64,000 nucleotides of DNA from Rhodoferax sp. OV413 (GTDB lineage: Bacteria > Pseudomonadota > Gammaproteobacteria > Burkholderiales > Burkholderiaceae_C): contig NZ_FNJA01000001.1 of the NCBI RefSeq assembly GCF_900104385.1, forward strand, positions 160,386-224,385, written 5' to 3'. How positions within the stretch are numbered: the stretch's first letter is position 1; the number at the start of each line of letters is the position of its first letter. A program made the translations under genes and the position numbers. Shown piece after piece: positions 1 through 9,597 of this stretch. The notes under the pieces are model-generated. The model made no database searches. It saw nothing but the letters and a program-made list of their open reading frames with translations, and was not told where the DNA came from.

Positions 1-1
1 C

Positions 2-2524
2 TATCGTTTCGGCCGCTTTGAAGTGCGCCCCGCCCAGCGCGTGGTGCTGGTAGACGGCAAAAGCACCAACCCCGGCGCCCGGGCTTTCGATGTGCTGATG
101 GCCTTGCTGTACCACCGTGACCGCGTGGTCTCCAAAGACGAGTTGCTCGATCTGGCCTGGCCCGGCCTGGTGGTCGAGGAAAACAACCTCCAGGCCCAGG
201 TATCGGCGCTGCGCAAGCTGCTGGGGCCACAGGCCATCGTCACCATTCCCGGGCGCGGCTACCGGTTTGCGCTGGAAGCCAGCGACGCGGCGCCGGATGG
301 CACCCAACCGCCCTTGCCGCCCCCACCCAGCGCGCCCCAGCCCAACAACACCCACCTGCCCCTGGTGCTCACGCCGCTGATTGGCCGCACCCACGATGTA
401 TCCAACCTTGGCAACCTGATGGGCCAGCACCGCTTGCTGACCATCGTCGGCGCCGGCGGCATTGGCAAGTCGCTGCTGGCCCAATGGCTGCTGCACGAGC
501 GCCGCGGCGCCCACCAGCATGGCGTGGCCTGGGTCGATCTGGCATCCCAGACCTCGCCCGAGTTCGTCGCCAGCACGGTTGCCGGCGCCCTGGGCCTGCA
601 ATCCGGCCACGGCGACCCGCTCAAGGGCCTGATGGAGGCCGTGCGCCCGCTGTCCATGCTGATCGCCATCGACAACGCCGAGCACCTGCTGGACGAGGTC
701 GCGCGCATCCTGCAAGCCCTGCACCAGGCCGCGCCCCAGCTGCAGGTGCTGGTGACCAGCCAGGCACCGCTGAAGCTGGCCAATGAATGGGTGTATCGGC
801 TGGATGCGCTGGCTCTGCCCGAGCGCGCTGCCACGCTGGACGAGGCGCGCAACTTCGGCGCTGTCGCCCTGTTTGCCCAGCGCGCCCAAGCCGCCGACCG
901 GCGCTTTGAGCTGGGCCCGCAGAACCTGGCCACCGTGGTGGAGATCTGCCGCCGCCTGGACGGCCTGCCGCTGGCCATCGAGCTGGCGGCCGCGCGCGTG
1001 CCCTTGCTGGGCCTGGTGCCGCTGGCGAATTCGCTGAACGAACGCCTGCGCCTGCTCAACGGCGGCGGCCGCGGCGCACCGGCGCGGCAGAAAACCCTGC
1101 GTGCCGCACTCGAATGGAGCTACGGCCTGCTGGATGCCAGCGAGCAAACCGTGTTCCGCCGCCTAGGTGTGTTCGTGGGCGGCTTCTCGCTGGAAATGGC
1201 CCAGCAGGTGGTGGCCGACGAGGCTCTGGACGGCTGGACCGTGGTCGACGTACTCGGTGCGCTGGTCGACCGCTCCCTGGTGATTGCCGACGGTGGCGAC
1301 ACCCCGCGCTACCGCCTGCTCGACACGCCGCGCAGCTATGCGCTGGAGCAGCTGGCAGCCGCGGGCGAAGACACCGCGCTGCGCCAGCGCCACGCCCTGG
1401 CCATGCGCCATTTGTTCGAACAGGCAGACCGCGATTTCTTCAGCGGCAAGCAGCGCATAGACGACTGGTATGTATCCCTGGCGCCCGACCTGAGCAATGG
1501 CCACGAAGCGCTGTCCTGGGCCATCCAGCACGATCCGCATACCGCGGTGGCGATCGCTCCCGGCCTGGCCGAAGCCCTGACCAGCGACCGCAGGCGCGAA
1601 CGCCGCTTTGTCTGGCAGGCCACGGCCCTGCTGGTCACCGACCAGCTGCCGGCCGACCTGCAGGCCCGCTGGTCGAGCCGGGCCGCGTATTTCTGGGCCT
1701 ACCGCCAGCCGGCGCTGGCCTGCCGCCTGGCCCGCCGCGCCGCCACGCTGTACCGGGCCCAGCCCGGCGAGCAGCGCAACCTGTACCACGCGCTGGCGGC
1801 CCTGGTTTACGCGCTGACCTATGGTTCCGAGCAGCGCCAGGAGCAGCGCGAGGTGCTGGCCGAGATGTGGGCGTTGGAGGACCCGGCCTGGCCGCCCATC
1901 GTGCGCAGCTACGGCCTGTTTGCCTCGCTGACCTGCAACTTCATCGAAGGCCGGTTCGACCAGGCCATCGAGCAGCTGCTGCAAAAAGCCACGCTGGACG
2001 CGCTGGCCGGCTATTCCGAGGCCTTGCTGCGCGGCGAAGACATCATTGCCTACATGGAGCTGGCCGCGGGCCGCGTGGATGCGTCCATCGACCGCTACCT
2101 GGCGCTGCAGGCCCGGCTGGCCGGCACCCGCCACATGGCCACCCTGCTGCTGGTGCAGCTGCACCTGACCGGCGCCTGGCTGGCCAAGGGCGATACCCAA
2201 CAGGCCCGCGCCCTGCTGGAAACCTGCTGGCCGCAGGTGCTGCACTTTGAAGCCCAGGTCTACGCCGCGGACAACCTAGCTCTGCTGGCCGCGCTGGAGA
2301 GCCGCCCGCATACCGCCAGCCGCCTGCTCGGTTATGCCGACACGGTGCACGCCGCGCACGGAAAATCGCGCGAGGTCAACGAAGCCCGCTGCGCCGAATG
2401 CGCCGAGCACCTGGTGCGCCAGCAGCTGGACGCTGCCAACTTCGAGCGCCTGAAGACCCTGGGCACCGGCCTGCGGCATGACGACATTGCGGCCCAGGCC
2501 CTGGGCCGTGTCGACGCTGTCTAA
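2..2524 (+). CDS. Winged-helix DNA-binding regulator with NB-ARC-like ATPase and helical repeats (5' end cut by window)
   Basis: The frame is open from base 2, so the true start lies before the window. The first ~95 residues form an OmpR/PhoB-type winged helix, with the ending GRGYRFAL typical of that fold. An ATPase module follows, with a P-loop GAGGIGKS at about 449-472 and a Walker-B-like IAIDNAEHLL at about 661-690. The C-terminal half is Ala/Leu-rich and helical, probably TPR-like. This matches the COG3903-type 'predicted ATPase with transcriptional activator domain' proteins of Burkholderiales. There is no receiver domain. The target genes are unknown, because the partner genes would lie outside the window. 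A palindromic element starts right at its stop codon. Confidence 0.85.
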   Translation, partial: YRFGRFEVRPAQRVVLVDGKSTNPGARAFDVLMALLYHRDRVVSKDELLDLAWPGLVVEENNLQAQVSALRKLLGPQAIVTIPGRGYRFALEASDAAPDGTQPPLPPPPSAPQPNNTHLPLVLTPLIGRTHDVSNLGNLMGQHRLLTIVGAGGIGKSLLAQWLLHERRGAHQHGVAWVDLASQTSPEFVASTVAGALGLQSGHGDPLKGLMEAVRPLSMLIAIDNAEHLLDEVARILQALHQAAPQLQVLVTSQAPLKLANEWVYRLDALALPERAATLDEARNFGAVALFAQRAQAADRRFELGPQNLATVVEICRRLDGLPLAIELAAARVPLLGLVPLANSLNERLRLLNGGGRGAPARQKTLRAALEWSYGLLDASEQTVFRRLGVFVGGFSLEMAQQVVADEALDGWTVVDVLGALVDRSLVIADGGDTPRYRLLDTPRSYALEQLAAAGEDTALRQRHALAMRHLFEQADRDFFSGKQRIDDWYVSLAPDLSNGHEALSWAIQHDPHTAVAIAPGLAEALTSDRRRERRFVWQATALLVTDQLPADLQARWSSRAAYFWAYRQPALACRLARRAATLYRAQPGEQRNLYHALAALVYALTYGSEQRQEQREVLAEMWALEDPAWPPIVRSYGLFASLTCNFIEGRFDQAIEQLLQKATLDALAGYSEALLRGEDIIAYMELAAGRVDASIDRYLALQARLAGTRHMATLLLVQLHLTGAWLAKGDTQQARALLETCWPQVLHFEAQVYAADNLALLAALESRPHTASRLLGYADTVHAAHGKSREVNEARCAECAEHLVRQQLDAANFERLKTLGTGLRHDDIAAQALGRVDAV

Positions 2525-2590
2525 ATTTATAAAAAATCGGGCTCTGGTGCAGTATTAACCTGCGCCAGCCGCTACTTTATTGGTAGCAAA
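2524..2590 (+). repeat. Palindromic element copy R1
   Basis: It starts at the stop codon of the winged-helix gene. Hairpin 1 has arms CTGGTGCAG and CTGCGCCAG. Hairpin 2 is GCTAC-N7-GTAGC followed by AAA, a perfect 5-bp stem with a 7-nt loop. It has the same orientation as R2, and the two copies bracket the chemoreceptor gene. Confidence 0.8.
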
Positions 2591-2700
2591 TCATGCGCGC
2601 GACCCAGCGCCGTGGCGTTGACAGTTTGCTGTAAGCACGTTCAGATACAAGCGCTGGGCGGCGAAGTACCGGCAGCGACATTACAAAGAGAGACAAACGC

Positions 2701-4218
2701 ATGATTTTCGAAACCCTGTTTTCCCCGGGTCTGTGGCTGATGCGCAGCATGCGCCTGGGCGCCAAGCTGCTGTTGCTGGCGCTAGTGCTGTTGGCCACGC
2801 CGCTGGTGGTGTTGCTGCAGTACGCGTTCTCGGACTCTGGCTCGACCGCCGTGGCCTGGCTCAGCGGCATCTGCGTGCTGCTGGCGGTCTACGGGCTGCT
2901 GGCCTTCTTCAGGAGCTTTACCCAGGACCTGGGCCAGGTGCGCCAGGCCATGGAGCAGCTGGTCAAGGGCGACCTGCGGCTGCGCCTGGTACTGCGCGGC
3001 AGCGACGAGCTGGCCGGCCTGGCCGCCGCCACCCAGCACATGGGCGCCACCGTATCGGCCATGGTGGCCAATGTGCGCAGCAATGCAGCCTTCGTCGCCC
3101 ACGCCGGCACCAGCCTGGCGAATGGCAACCGCGCCCTGTCCGACCGCACCGAGCAGCAGGCCGCCAACCTTGAACAAACCGCGGCCAGCGTGGAGCAGCT
3201 GTCCAGCACCGTGCAAGACACGGCCCAGACCGCCGGCCAGGCCAACACCCAGGCGGCCCGCGTGCGCGACGCGGCCAACCAGGGCGCAAGCAGCATGGCC
3301 GAAGCCATTGCCTCGGTCGAAGCCATCCAGAGCAGCGCCCAGCGCATGGACGAGATCGTCGGCGTGATCGACGGCCTGGCCTTCCAGACCAATATCCTGG
3401 CGCTGAACGCCGCGGTCGAAGCGGCCCGTGCAGGCGAATCTGGGCGCGGCTTTGCGGTGGTGGCAAGCGAGGTGCGTTCGCTGGCCCAGCGCTCGGCCGA
3501 AGCCGCCAAAGAGATTCGCCAGCTAATCGGCGCTTCCAGCAGCCAGGTGGGGTCCAGCGTGCAGAAGATCCGCACTGCCGGCAGTAATATGGACGCCATC
3601 GTCACCGGCATCCGCGACGTGGCCAGCAATATGGCGCAGATTTCCAATTCCAGCGCCGAGCAAAGCACCGGCCTGAGCGAGATCACCTCGGCCGTGCGCC
3701 AGCTCGACGAGATCACCCAGCAGAACGCCCAGATGGTCGACCACGCGGTGACCCAGGCATCCACCCTGGAAAGCCGGGCCTCCACCCTGGTGGAAGCCGT
3801 GGCGCTGTTCAAGCTGCAGCAGGGCTCGGCCGAAGAAGCCCGCGCGCTGGTCGAAAAAGCCTTGCAGCACCGCCGGCGCAACGGCTCGCGCGACACCTTT
3901 TTGCGCGAGCTGACCAATCCGACACAGGGCTTTCACGACCGCGACATGTATGTGTTCGTGCTGGACCGCAACGGCACCTATGTGGCCTTTGGCGGCAACC
4001 CGGCCAAGGTCGGTACCCGGGTGCAGGACATTGCCGGCATTGACGGCGCCGGCCTGCTGCAGTCGATCTACAACCAGGCCGAGCACGAGCCGGGCTGGGT
4101 CGAATACGACATCACCAACCCGACCACCGGCCGGGTGCAGACCAAGATGTCGTTCGTGCAGCTGGTGGACGACCTGGCCGTCGGCTGCGGGGTCTACAAG
4201 AACCTGGTCGTCAGCTAA
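2701..4218 (+). CDS. Methyl-accepting chemotaxis protein with a C-terminal Cache-like sensor domain
   Basis: 505 aa. Two hydrophobic helices (about residues 20-42 and 51-70) are separated by only a few residues, so almost nothing is periplasmic. A HAMP-like segment follows, then a long coiled-coil MCP signalling domain containing the conserved hairpin tip ([20 protein letters not shown], around residues 218-240). The last ~115 residues ([17 protein letters not shown] onward) look like a single Cache domain, here placed after the signalling domain and therefore predicted to be cytoplasmic. There is no C-terminal CheR-tethering pentapeptide. An AG-rich ribosome-binding region (AAAGAGAGA) precedes the ATG. 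The ligand is not predictable. Confidence 0.9.
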   Translation: MIFETLFSPGLWLMRSMRLGAKLLLLALVLLATPLVVLLQYAFSDSGSTAVAWLSGICVLLAVYGLLAFFRSFTQDLGQVRQAMEQLVKGDLRLRLVLRGSDELAGLAAATQHMGATVSAMVANVRSNAAFVAHAGTSLANGNRALSDRTEQQAANLEQTAASVEQLSSTVQDTAQTAGQANTQAARVRDAANQGASSMAEAIASVEAIQSSAQRMDEIVGVIDGLAFQTNILALNAAVEAARAGESGRGFAVVASEVRSLAQRSAEAAKEIRQLIGASSSQVGSSVQKIRTAGSNMDAIVTGIRDVASNMAQISNSSAEQSTGLSEITSAVRQLDEITQQNAQMVDHAVTQASTLESRASTLVEAVALFKLQQGSAEEARALVEKALQHRRRNGSRDTFLRELTNPTQGFHDRDMYVFVLDRNGTYVAFGGNPAKVGTRVQDIAGIDGAGLLQSIYNQAEHEPGWVEYDITNPTTGRVQTKMSFVQLVDDLAVGCGVYKNLVVS

Positions 4219-4220
4219 GC

Positions 4221-4286
4221 CGATTTAAACGAAATCGGGCTCTGGCGCTTATATACCCTTCGCCAGCAGCTATTCATTCCATAGCA
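4221..4286 (+). repeat. Palindromic element copy R2
   Basis: Lies between the convergent chemoreceptor and diguanylate cyclase genes and supplies the last codons and stop of the cyclase. Hairpin 1 pairs CTGGCG with CGCCAG. Hairpin 2 is GCTAT-N7-ATAGC, perfectly paired. Same orientation as R1. Confidence 0.8.
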
Positions 4287-5536
4287 GGAGGCGCTGGGAA
4301 GATGCAGTTCCGGCCTGCGGCCTTGGCCTGGTAGAGCAGGCTGTCGGCCAGTTGCACCAGTTCAGCCGACGCCTGGTCGTCCTGCCATTGGGCCACGCCG
4401 AAGCTGGCCGTCAGATCGATGCGTTGGCCTTCAAACCACACAGGTTCGGCCTGCAGCAGCTGGCGCAGGCGCTCGGCATTCTGCAGCGCGGTGGCCAGCA
4501 CGGTTTCGGGCAGCACGATCAAAAACTCCTCGCCGCCCAGGCGCACCGTCCAGTCGAGCCGGAAGCGCGTAGCGTTGCGCAGGTGGTCGGCGGTGGCGCA
4601 GAGCACGGCATCACCGGCCGCGTGGCCGTAGCTGTCGTTGATCTGCTTGAAATGGTCGAGATCCAGGCAGATCACCGAGAACGGCCGCTGGTAGCGGTGG
4701 GCGCGTTCGATTTCTTCCAACAGCCGCGGCTCCAGCGTGCGGCGGTTGAAGCAGCCGGTCAGCGGGTCGGTGATGGACAGCACGTGGTTGGCCTCGGCCA
4801 GCGCCTCCAGCTGCTGGGTGCGCTCGGCCACCATCTTGTCCAGATTGGCAATATGGGTGCGCAAGCCGTTTTGCAGCTTGGAAAAGCCGTGGGCCACCAG
4901 GTCGATCTCGTCGCTGTGGCTGCGCCGCGGCCGGTCCAGCACCAAGGGCTGCACCAGGGTTTGCGGCGTCAGCTCGCTGGCGAACTGGGCCAGGCGCTGC
5001 AGCGGTATCTGCAGCTCGCGGCGCAGCAGGTAGGCAATTAGGCTGCAGATCAGCACAGTGAACAAGCCGTAGCCGGCCAGCACGGTCCAGGCGGTGTGCA
5101 CCATTTCGTCGATAGCGAACTGCGGATTCGGCCACAGCCGCAGCTCGGCAATCACGTTCTTGCCCTGCGGCGCGGGAATAGCAATCCGCAGGCTGCTGGA
5201 CTCGGGCTGCAGCGCCGCATTGCCCGCCTGGAACTGCTGGCCGGTGCCCACGGTCAGCATCACAAAGCCGACCTCGGGGCGCTCGGCCATCATCGCCACC
5301 TGCTGCTGCACGGCCCGCAGCTCGATGTCCCACAGGCTGACCGACAGCAGCGGCACGCTGGTCTTGGCGATCTCGTCGGCCAGCCGTTCGAACTCTTTGC
5401 GCTGGTGCTGCAGCATGATGCCCACCTGCACCACGAACACCGCCACCATGCAGCACAGGGCCAAGCCCAAAGTGCGGCGTATCAAATGCCCGGCGAGCGA
5501 TCTGAAGGGAAGGTTCGGCATGGGCGCAGTGTGCAA
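4274..5536 (-). CDS. Membrane diguanylate cyclase (two TM helices, HAMP, GGDEF)
   Basis: 420 aa; synthesises cyclic di-GMP from GTP. An N-terminal TM helix (about residues 17-40), a periplasmic stretch of ~110 residues and a second TM (about 150-170) lead into a HAMP linker, a short coiled coil and a GGDEF domain with the active-site GGEEF near residue 340. The usual RxxD inhibitory site five residues upstream is altered (R-F-R-L-D), so product inhibition may be weak. The start directly abuts the stop of the upstream periplasmic-binding-protein gene, which implies a sensor pair. An alternative start lies at 5521. The 3' end runs into repeat R2. Confidence 0.9.
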   Translation of the reverse strand: MHTAPMPNLPFRSLAGHLIRRTLGLALCCMVAVFVVQVGIMLQHQRKEFERLADEIAKTSVPLLSVSLWDIELRAVQQQVAMMAERPEVGFVMLTVGTGQQFQAGNAALQPESSSLRIAIPAPQGKNVIAELRLWPNPQFAIDEMVHTAWTVLAGYGLFTVLICSLIAYLLRRELQIPLQRLAQFASELTPQTLVQPLVLDRPRRSHSDEIDLVAHGFSKLQNGLRTHIANLDKMVAERTQQLEALAEANHVLSITDPLTGCFNRRTLEPRLLEEIERAHRYQRPFSVICLDLDHFKQINDSYGHAAGDAVLCATADHLRNATRFRLDWTVRLGGEEFLIVLPETVLATALQNAERLRQLLQAEPVWFEGQRIDLTASFGVAQWQDDQASAELVQLADSLLYQAKAAGRNCIFPAPPAME

Positions 5537-6640
5537 TCAGCGTAGCAATTGGGCAAACCCAAAGCTGTAGCGCGCCAGCTTGGGATTCAGCACTTTGCTG
5601 TAGCGCCGAAAGTCAATGCTGTCGTAGCGCTGGCCAAAGCGGGCCTCGAATTTGCGCGCCGTGGCCGGGTCGAACAGCACGAACATCGAGGCTTCGAGTT
5701 GCAGGCCTTCGTCGGCAAAGTCGCGGCCGTGGTGGTAGTCGTAGAGCATGACCAGCGCCCAGGCACCGGCAATGAAATGGCCGCCGGCCAGTGCCGCCAG
5801 CCGGCCCGACTGGATGGCCTGCATACCGTCTGCCGAGGCGTTGATACCGCTGAACCACATGCTCTTGCCAGGTGTGCCGCCGCGCTTTTCCAGCGACTGC
5901 ATGGCACCAAAGGCCATCAGGTCGTTGCCGGCCCAGACCAGCCGGGCGGCCGGGTAGCGCTCGTACAGCCAGTCGGCTTGCTCGGCCGCCTTGTCGCGGG
6001 TCCAGCCGGCGTAAATGGTTTGCTCCAGCACTACGTCCTTGGCCTCGGCCACGGCGCGCTGCAGGCCTTCGTTGCGCCGCACCGAGCTGGGGGTGGAGCG
6101 GTCGCCGGCTATCGCCAGCAAATGCAGTTTGCCGTCGGCCGCCTGTGCACGGGCACTGCGCCCCTGCTGGATCAAGGCCTTGGCCGTCAGATAGCCGGCC
6201 TCCTCGGCCAGCGGCTCCAGCGAGCCTATCCAGTCCTTGTAGCGCTGGCGGGGTCCGCCCAGCTGGGCTTCCTCCGCCGCGGAGAGCCGGCTGAAGGCCA
6301 TGAAACATTTGATGCCCGAGCCGTCGAACAGGCGCAGCAGCTCGGCGCCGGTGGCGTTGTCATTCGACAAGATCACGTAGTCGGGCCGCTGGGCCGGTGG
6401 CCGGGCCACCAGGCTGCGGGCCAGCTCCAGCACCCGCAGGTGGTCGCGCTCGGCGTACTGCACCTCCAGCTGCCAGTCCAGGCTGCGGGCCGCAACCTGC
6501 ATGGCCTGCGTTGCCGCGACCCAGTAGGCCTCGGTCGACTTACCCGGATTGATGAAGGCCACCGTCACCGCACCGGCCGGCCACGCCACTAGCAGCGTCC
6601 AGCAGAGAACCAGGTAACGGATCAGGGTGCAGGGCTGCAA
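5537..6640 (-). CDS. Periplasmic sugar-binding-type (type 1 PBP) sensor protein
   Basis: 367 aa with a cleavable signal peptide (LVLCWTLLVAWPAGA) and a type-1 periplasmic-binding fold related to ribose/LuxP-type proteins; the motif VAFINPGKSTEAYW starts the mature domain. No ABC permease or ATPase gene is adjacent. Instead the stop codon abuts the start of a membrane GGDEF cyclase, so the likely job is to bind a ligand and control that cyclase (inference). The start is TTG at 6640; no better start is visible and no strong ribosome-binding site precedes it. The ligand is unknown. Confidence 0.8.
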   Translation of the reverse strand: MQPCTLIRYLVLCWTLLVAWPAGAVTVAFINPGKSTEAYWVAATQAMQVAARSLDWQLEVQYAERDHLRVLELARSLVARPPAQRPDYVILSNDNATGAELLRLFDGSGIKCFMAFSRLSAAEEAQLGGPRQRYKDWIGSLEPLAEEAGYLTAKALIQQGRSARAQAADGKLHLLAIAGDRSTPSSVRRNEGLQRAVAEAKDVVLEQTIYAGWTRDKAAEQADWLYERYPAARLVWAGNDLMAFGAMQSLEKRGGTPGKSMWFSGINASADGMQAIQSGRLAALAGGHFIAGAWALVMLYDYHHGRDFADEGLQLEASMFVLFDPATARKFEARFGQRYDSIDFRRYSKVLNPKLARYSFGFAQLLR

Positions 6641-6716
6641 GCGAGAGATTCCAGAAATTGAAAATGCGCAGCGGCCGGGCCGCCGCAGCGCCCGCCCGGT
6701 GCGCGGTGTGCCAGGC

Positions 6717-9344
6717 TCAGACCCGTTCTGCCACCCAGGCTTGCACAGATGCCAGCGCTGCCGGCAGCTTGGCCGGCTCGGTACCGCCAGCCATGGCCAT
6801 GTCGGGCTTGCCGCCCCCCTTGCCGCCGAGCTGGCTGGCTACAAAGTTGGCCAGCGCGCCGGCCTGCACCTTGTCCACGCTGTCCTTGGTCACGCCGACG
6901 GCGATCTGCACCTTGTCGCCATCGACAGCGGCCAGCACGATGACCGCGGTTTTCAGCTTGTCTTTCAGCTTGTCCATGGTCTCGCGCAGGGTCTTGGTGT
7001 CGGCGCCTTCGAGCTTGGCAGCCAAGAGCTTGATGCCCTTGATGTCCAGCGCGCTGTTGACCAGCTCGTCACCCTGGCTCGAAGCCAGCTTGCCCTTGAG
7101 CTGGGCAACTTCTTTTTCCAGCGCCTTGATGTTGTCCAAGGCCAGCGTGACGCGGGCTTGCAGCTCGGCCGGCTGCACCTTGAAGCTGCCAGCGGCTTGG
7201 GTCACGGTGCGTTCCAGGTCTTGCAGATAGGCCAGGGCGCCCTCGCCGGTCACGGCCTCGATGCGGCGGATGCCAGCGGCCACGCCGCCCTCGCCCACCA
7301 CCTTGAACAGGCCGATATCGCCGGTGCGCTGCACATGGGTGCCGCCGCAGAGTTCTTGGGTGGTGCCGATGCTCAGCACGCGGACGATTTCGCCGTACTT
7401 TTCACCGAACAGCATCATGGCGCCGGTCTTTTGAGCCGATTCGATGTCCATCAGCTCAGCCTTGGTCGGGGCGTTGGCCAGGATCTCGGCATTCACCAGG
7501 GCTTCGATCTGCGTGATCTGCGCGTCGGTGACCGGGGCGTTGTGGGTGAAGTCGAAGCGCGTGCGTTCGGCGTTCACCAGGCTGCCCTTTTGCTGCACAT
7601 GGCTGCCCAGCACGGTGTGCAAGGCCTTGTGCATCAAATGGGTGACCGAGTGGTTGCGCTGGGTGGCGGCACGCAGCGCGGTGTTGACCTGGGCGGTGAC
7701 GCTGTCGCCGACCTTCAGGCGGCCCTGGGCCACCGTGCCCTGGTGGCCGAACACATCGGCCTTGATCTTCTGGGTGTCGCCGACTTCGAAGCGGCCGGCG
7801 GCAGACACCAGCGTGCCCTCGTCGCCGACCTGGCCGCCGGATTCGGCGTAGAACGGCGTGGTGTCCAGCACCACGGTGCCGGTTTGGCCTTCATTCAAGG
7901 CTTCCACGCTTGCACCATCTGCGTAGAGCGCTACAACTTTCGCAGCGGATTCAAGCGCGGTGTAGCCGATGAACTCGTTGCTGGCACCGGTGTATTCGAG
8001 CGCCCGGTCCATCTTGAACTTGCCGGCCGCGCGGCCCTTGGCCTTTTGCGCTTCCATCGCGGCGGTGAAACCGGCTTCGTCCACCGACAGGCCACGCTCG
8101 CGGCAGACGTCGGCCGACAGATCGAGCGGGAAGCCATAAGTGTCGTGCAGCTTGAAAGCCACATCGCCGGGCAGCACCTGCACGCCGCCTTCAAGGGCCG
8201 CGTTCAGGATTTCCATGCCCATGGCCAGGGTTTCGAAGAAGCGCTCTTCCTCGGCCTTGAGCACTTCGGCGATGCGCTCCTGCTGGGCGGCCATGGCCGG
8301 ATAGGCTGCGCCCATCAGTGCCACCAGGTCGGGCACCAGCTTGTGGAAGAAGGGCTTGGTCTGGCCCAGCAGGTAGCCGTGGCGGATGGCGCGGCGGATG
8401 ATGCGGCGCTGCACGTAGCCGCGGCCTTCGTTGCCGGGGATCACGCCGTCGCTGACCAGGAAGGAGGTGGCACGGATGTGGTCGGCGATCACGCGCAGGC
8501 TCTTGTGGCCCAGGTCTTGTTCGCCGGTTTCGCGCGACGCGGCCTTGATCAGCGCGTCGAAGATGTCGATTTCGTAGTTGCTGTGCACGTGCTGCAAGAT
8601 GGCGGCCAGGCGCTCCAGGCCCATGCCGGTGTCCACGCAGGGCGCGGGCAGCGGCTTCACCGAGCCGTCGGGCTGCATGTCGAACTGCATGAACACGTTG
8701 TTCCAGATCTCGATGTAGCGGTCGCCGTCCTGCTCGGGGCTGCCGGGTGGGCCGCCAGCGACTTCGGGGCCGTGGTCGTAGAAGATTTCGCTGCAGGGGC
8801 CGCAGGGGCCGGTGTCGGCCATCATCCAGAAGTTATCGGACATGTACTTGCCGCCCTTGTTGTCGCCGATGCGCACCACGCGCTCGGGCGGCAGGCCGAT
8901 TTCCTTGGTCCAGATGTCGTAGGCCTCGTCGTCATCGATGTAGACCGTGGCCCAGAGCTTGTCGGCCGGCAGCTTGTACACGGTGGTCAGCAGCTCGAAC
9001 GCCCATTTCAGCGAATCGCGCTTGAAGTAGTCGCCAAAGCTCCAGTTGCCCAGCATCTCGAAGAATGTGTGGTGGCGCGCGGTATAGCCCACGTTTTCCA
9101 GGTCGTTGTGCTTGCCGCCGGCGCGCAGGCAGGCCTGCACCGAGGCCGCGCGCACATAGGGCTGCTTGTCGGCGCCCAGGAACACGTCCTTGAACTGCAC
9201 CATGCCGGAGTTGGTGAACATCAGCGTCGGGTCGTTGCCCGGTACCAGCGAGCTGCTGGGCACCACGGTATGGCCCTTGGAGGCAAAGAAGTCGAGGAAG
9301 GTCTTGCGGATGTCGGCAACGGTGATGGAGGCAGGGGTGCTCAT
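6717..9344 (-). CDS. alaS: Alanine-tRNA ligase
   Basis: 875 aa, the usual full length. It charges tRNA-Ala with alanine and edits mischarged Ser/Gly. The N-terminal class II catalytic domain starts [19 protein letters not shown]. The editing domain has [12 protein letters not shown] and the zinc motif CGGTH. The C-terminal oligomerisation domain (C-Ala) ends in the glycine-rich [14 protein letters not shown] segment. The start was set at the ATG at 9344, giving MSTPASITV; an upstream in-frame extension has no family similarity. A stretch at 7897-7946 resembles the dispersed palindromic element weakly, but the encoded residues are also family-conserved. Confidence 0.98.
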   Translation of the reverse strand: MSTPASITVADIRKTFLDFFASKGHTVVPSSSLVPGNDPTLMFTNSGMVQFKDVFLGADKQPYVRAASVQACLRAGGKHNDLENVGYTARHHTFFEMLGNWSFGDYFKRDSLKWAFELLTTVYKLPADKLWATVYIDDDEAYDIWTKEIGLPPERVVRIGDNKGGKYMSDNFWMMADTGPCGPCSEIFYDHGPEVAGGPPGSPEQDGDRYIEIWNNVFMQFDMQPDGSVKPLPAPCVDTGMGLERLAAILQHVHSNYEIDIFDALIKAASRETGEQDLGHKSLRVIADHIRATSFLVSDGVIPGNEGRGYVQRRIIRRAIRHGYLLGQTKPFFHKLVPDLVALMGAAYPAMAAQQERIAEVLKAEEERFFETLAMGMEILNAALEGGVQVLPGDVAFKLHDTYGFPLDLSADVCRERGLSVDEAGFTAAMEAQKAKGRAAGKFKMDRALEYTGASNEFIGYTALESAAKVVALYADGASVEALNEGQTGTVVLDTTPFYAESGGQVGDEGTLVSAAGRFEVGDTQKIKADVFGHQGTVAQGRLKVGDSVTAQVNTALRAATQRNHSVTHLMHKALHTVLGSHVQQKGSLVNAERTRFDFTHNAPVTDAQITQIEALVNAEILANAPTKAELMDIESAQKTGAMMLFGEKYGEIVRVLSIGTTQELCGGTHVQRTGDIGLFKVVGEGGVAAGIRRIEAVTGEGALAYLQDLERTVTQAAGSFKVQPAELQARVTLALDNIKALEKEVAQLKGKLASSQGDELVNSALDIKGIKLLAAKLEGADTKTLRETMDKLKDKLKTAVIVLAAVDGDKVQIAVGVTKDSVDKVQAGALANFVASQLGGKGGGKPDMAMAGGTEPAKLPAALASVQAWVAERV

Positions 9345-9518
9345 AAGCGTGGGGTCTCGTTCAAATCGTTCTACGCCGCCAGCACAAAGCCAGGGCACAC
9401 ACAGGGGTGAATAGGGTCAATGGATTGAAATCAAGCCGGGAGCCGCGCAGGCCAACCCGAAGCGCACAAATTTTAACAGCCGGGCGGCACCTGCCATGGC
9501 GGCCAGGCCGCCGCCGTT

Positions 9519-9571
9519 TGCTATGTTTAGCATAGCTGCTTGCGCAGATGCAATAAGCGCTAGCGGCCTGT
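9519..9571 (-). repeat. Palindromic element copy R3
   Basis: Intergenic, upstream of alaS and downstream of the CHASE3 cyclase. Read on the minus strand, GGCCGCTAGCGC is followed by TGCGCAAGCAGCTAT. Hairpin 2 is GCTAT-N7-ATAGC, perfectly paired. Confidence 0.75.
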
Positions 9572-9597
9572 ATCTCTTATACCCCCGACCCACCCGC

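Noticed and set aside
6627-9410. Long open frame on the plus strand across alaS (over 900 codons)
   Set aside because: It is the antisense shadow of alaS in GC-rich DNA: His/Gly/Val-rich, no family motifs, no ribosome-binding site. Similar shadows over ilvI, dapD-pilU and the dapC region were dropped for the same reason.
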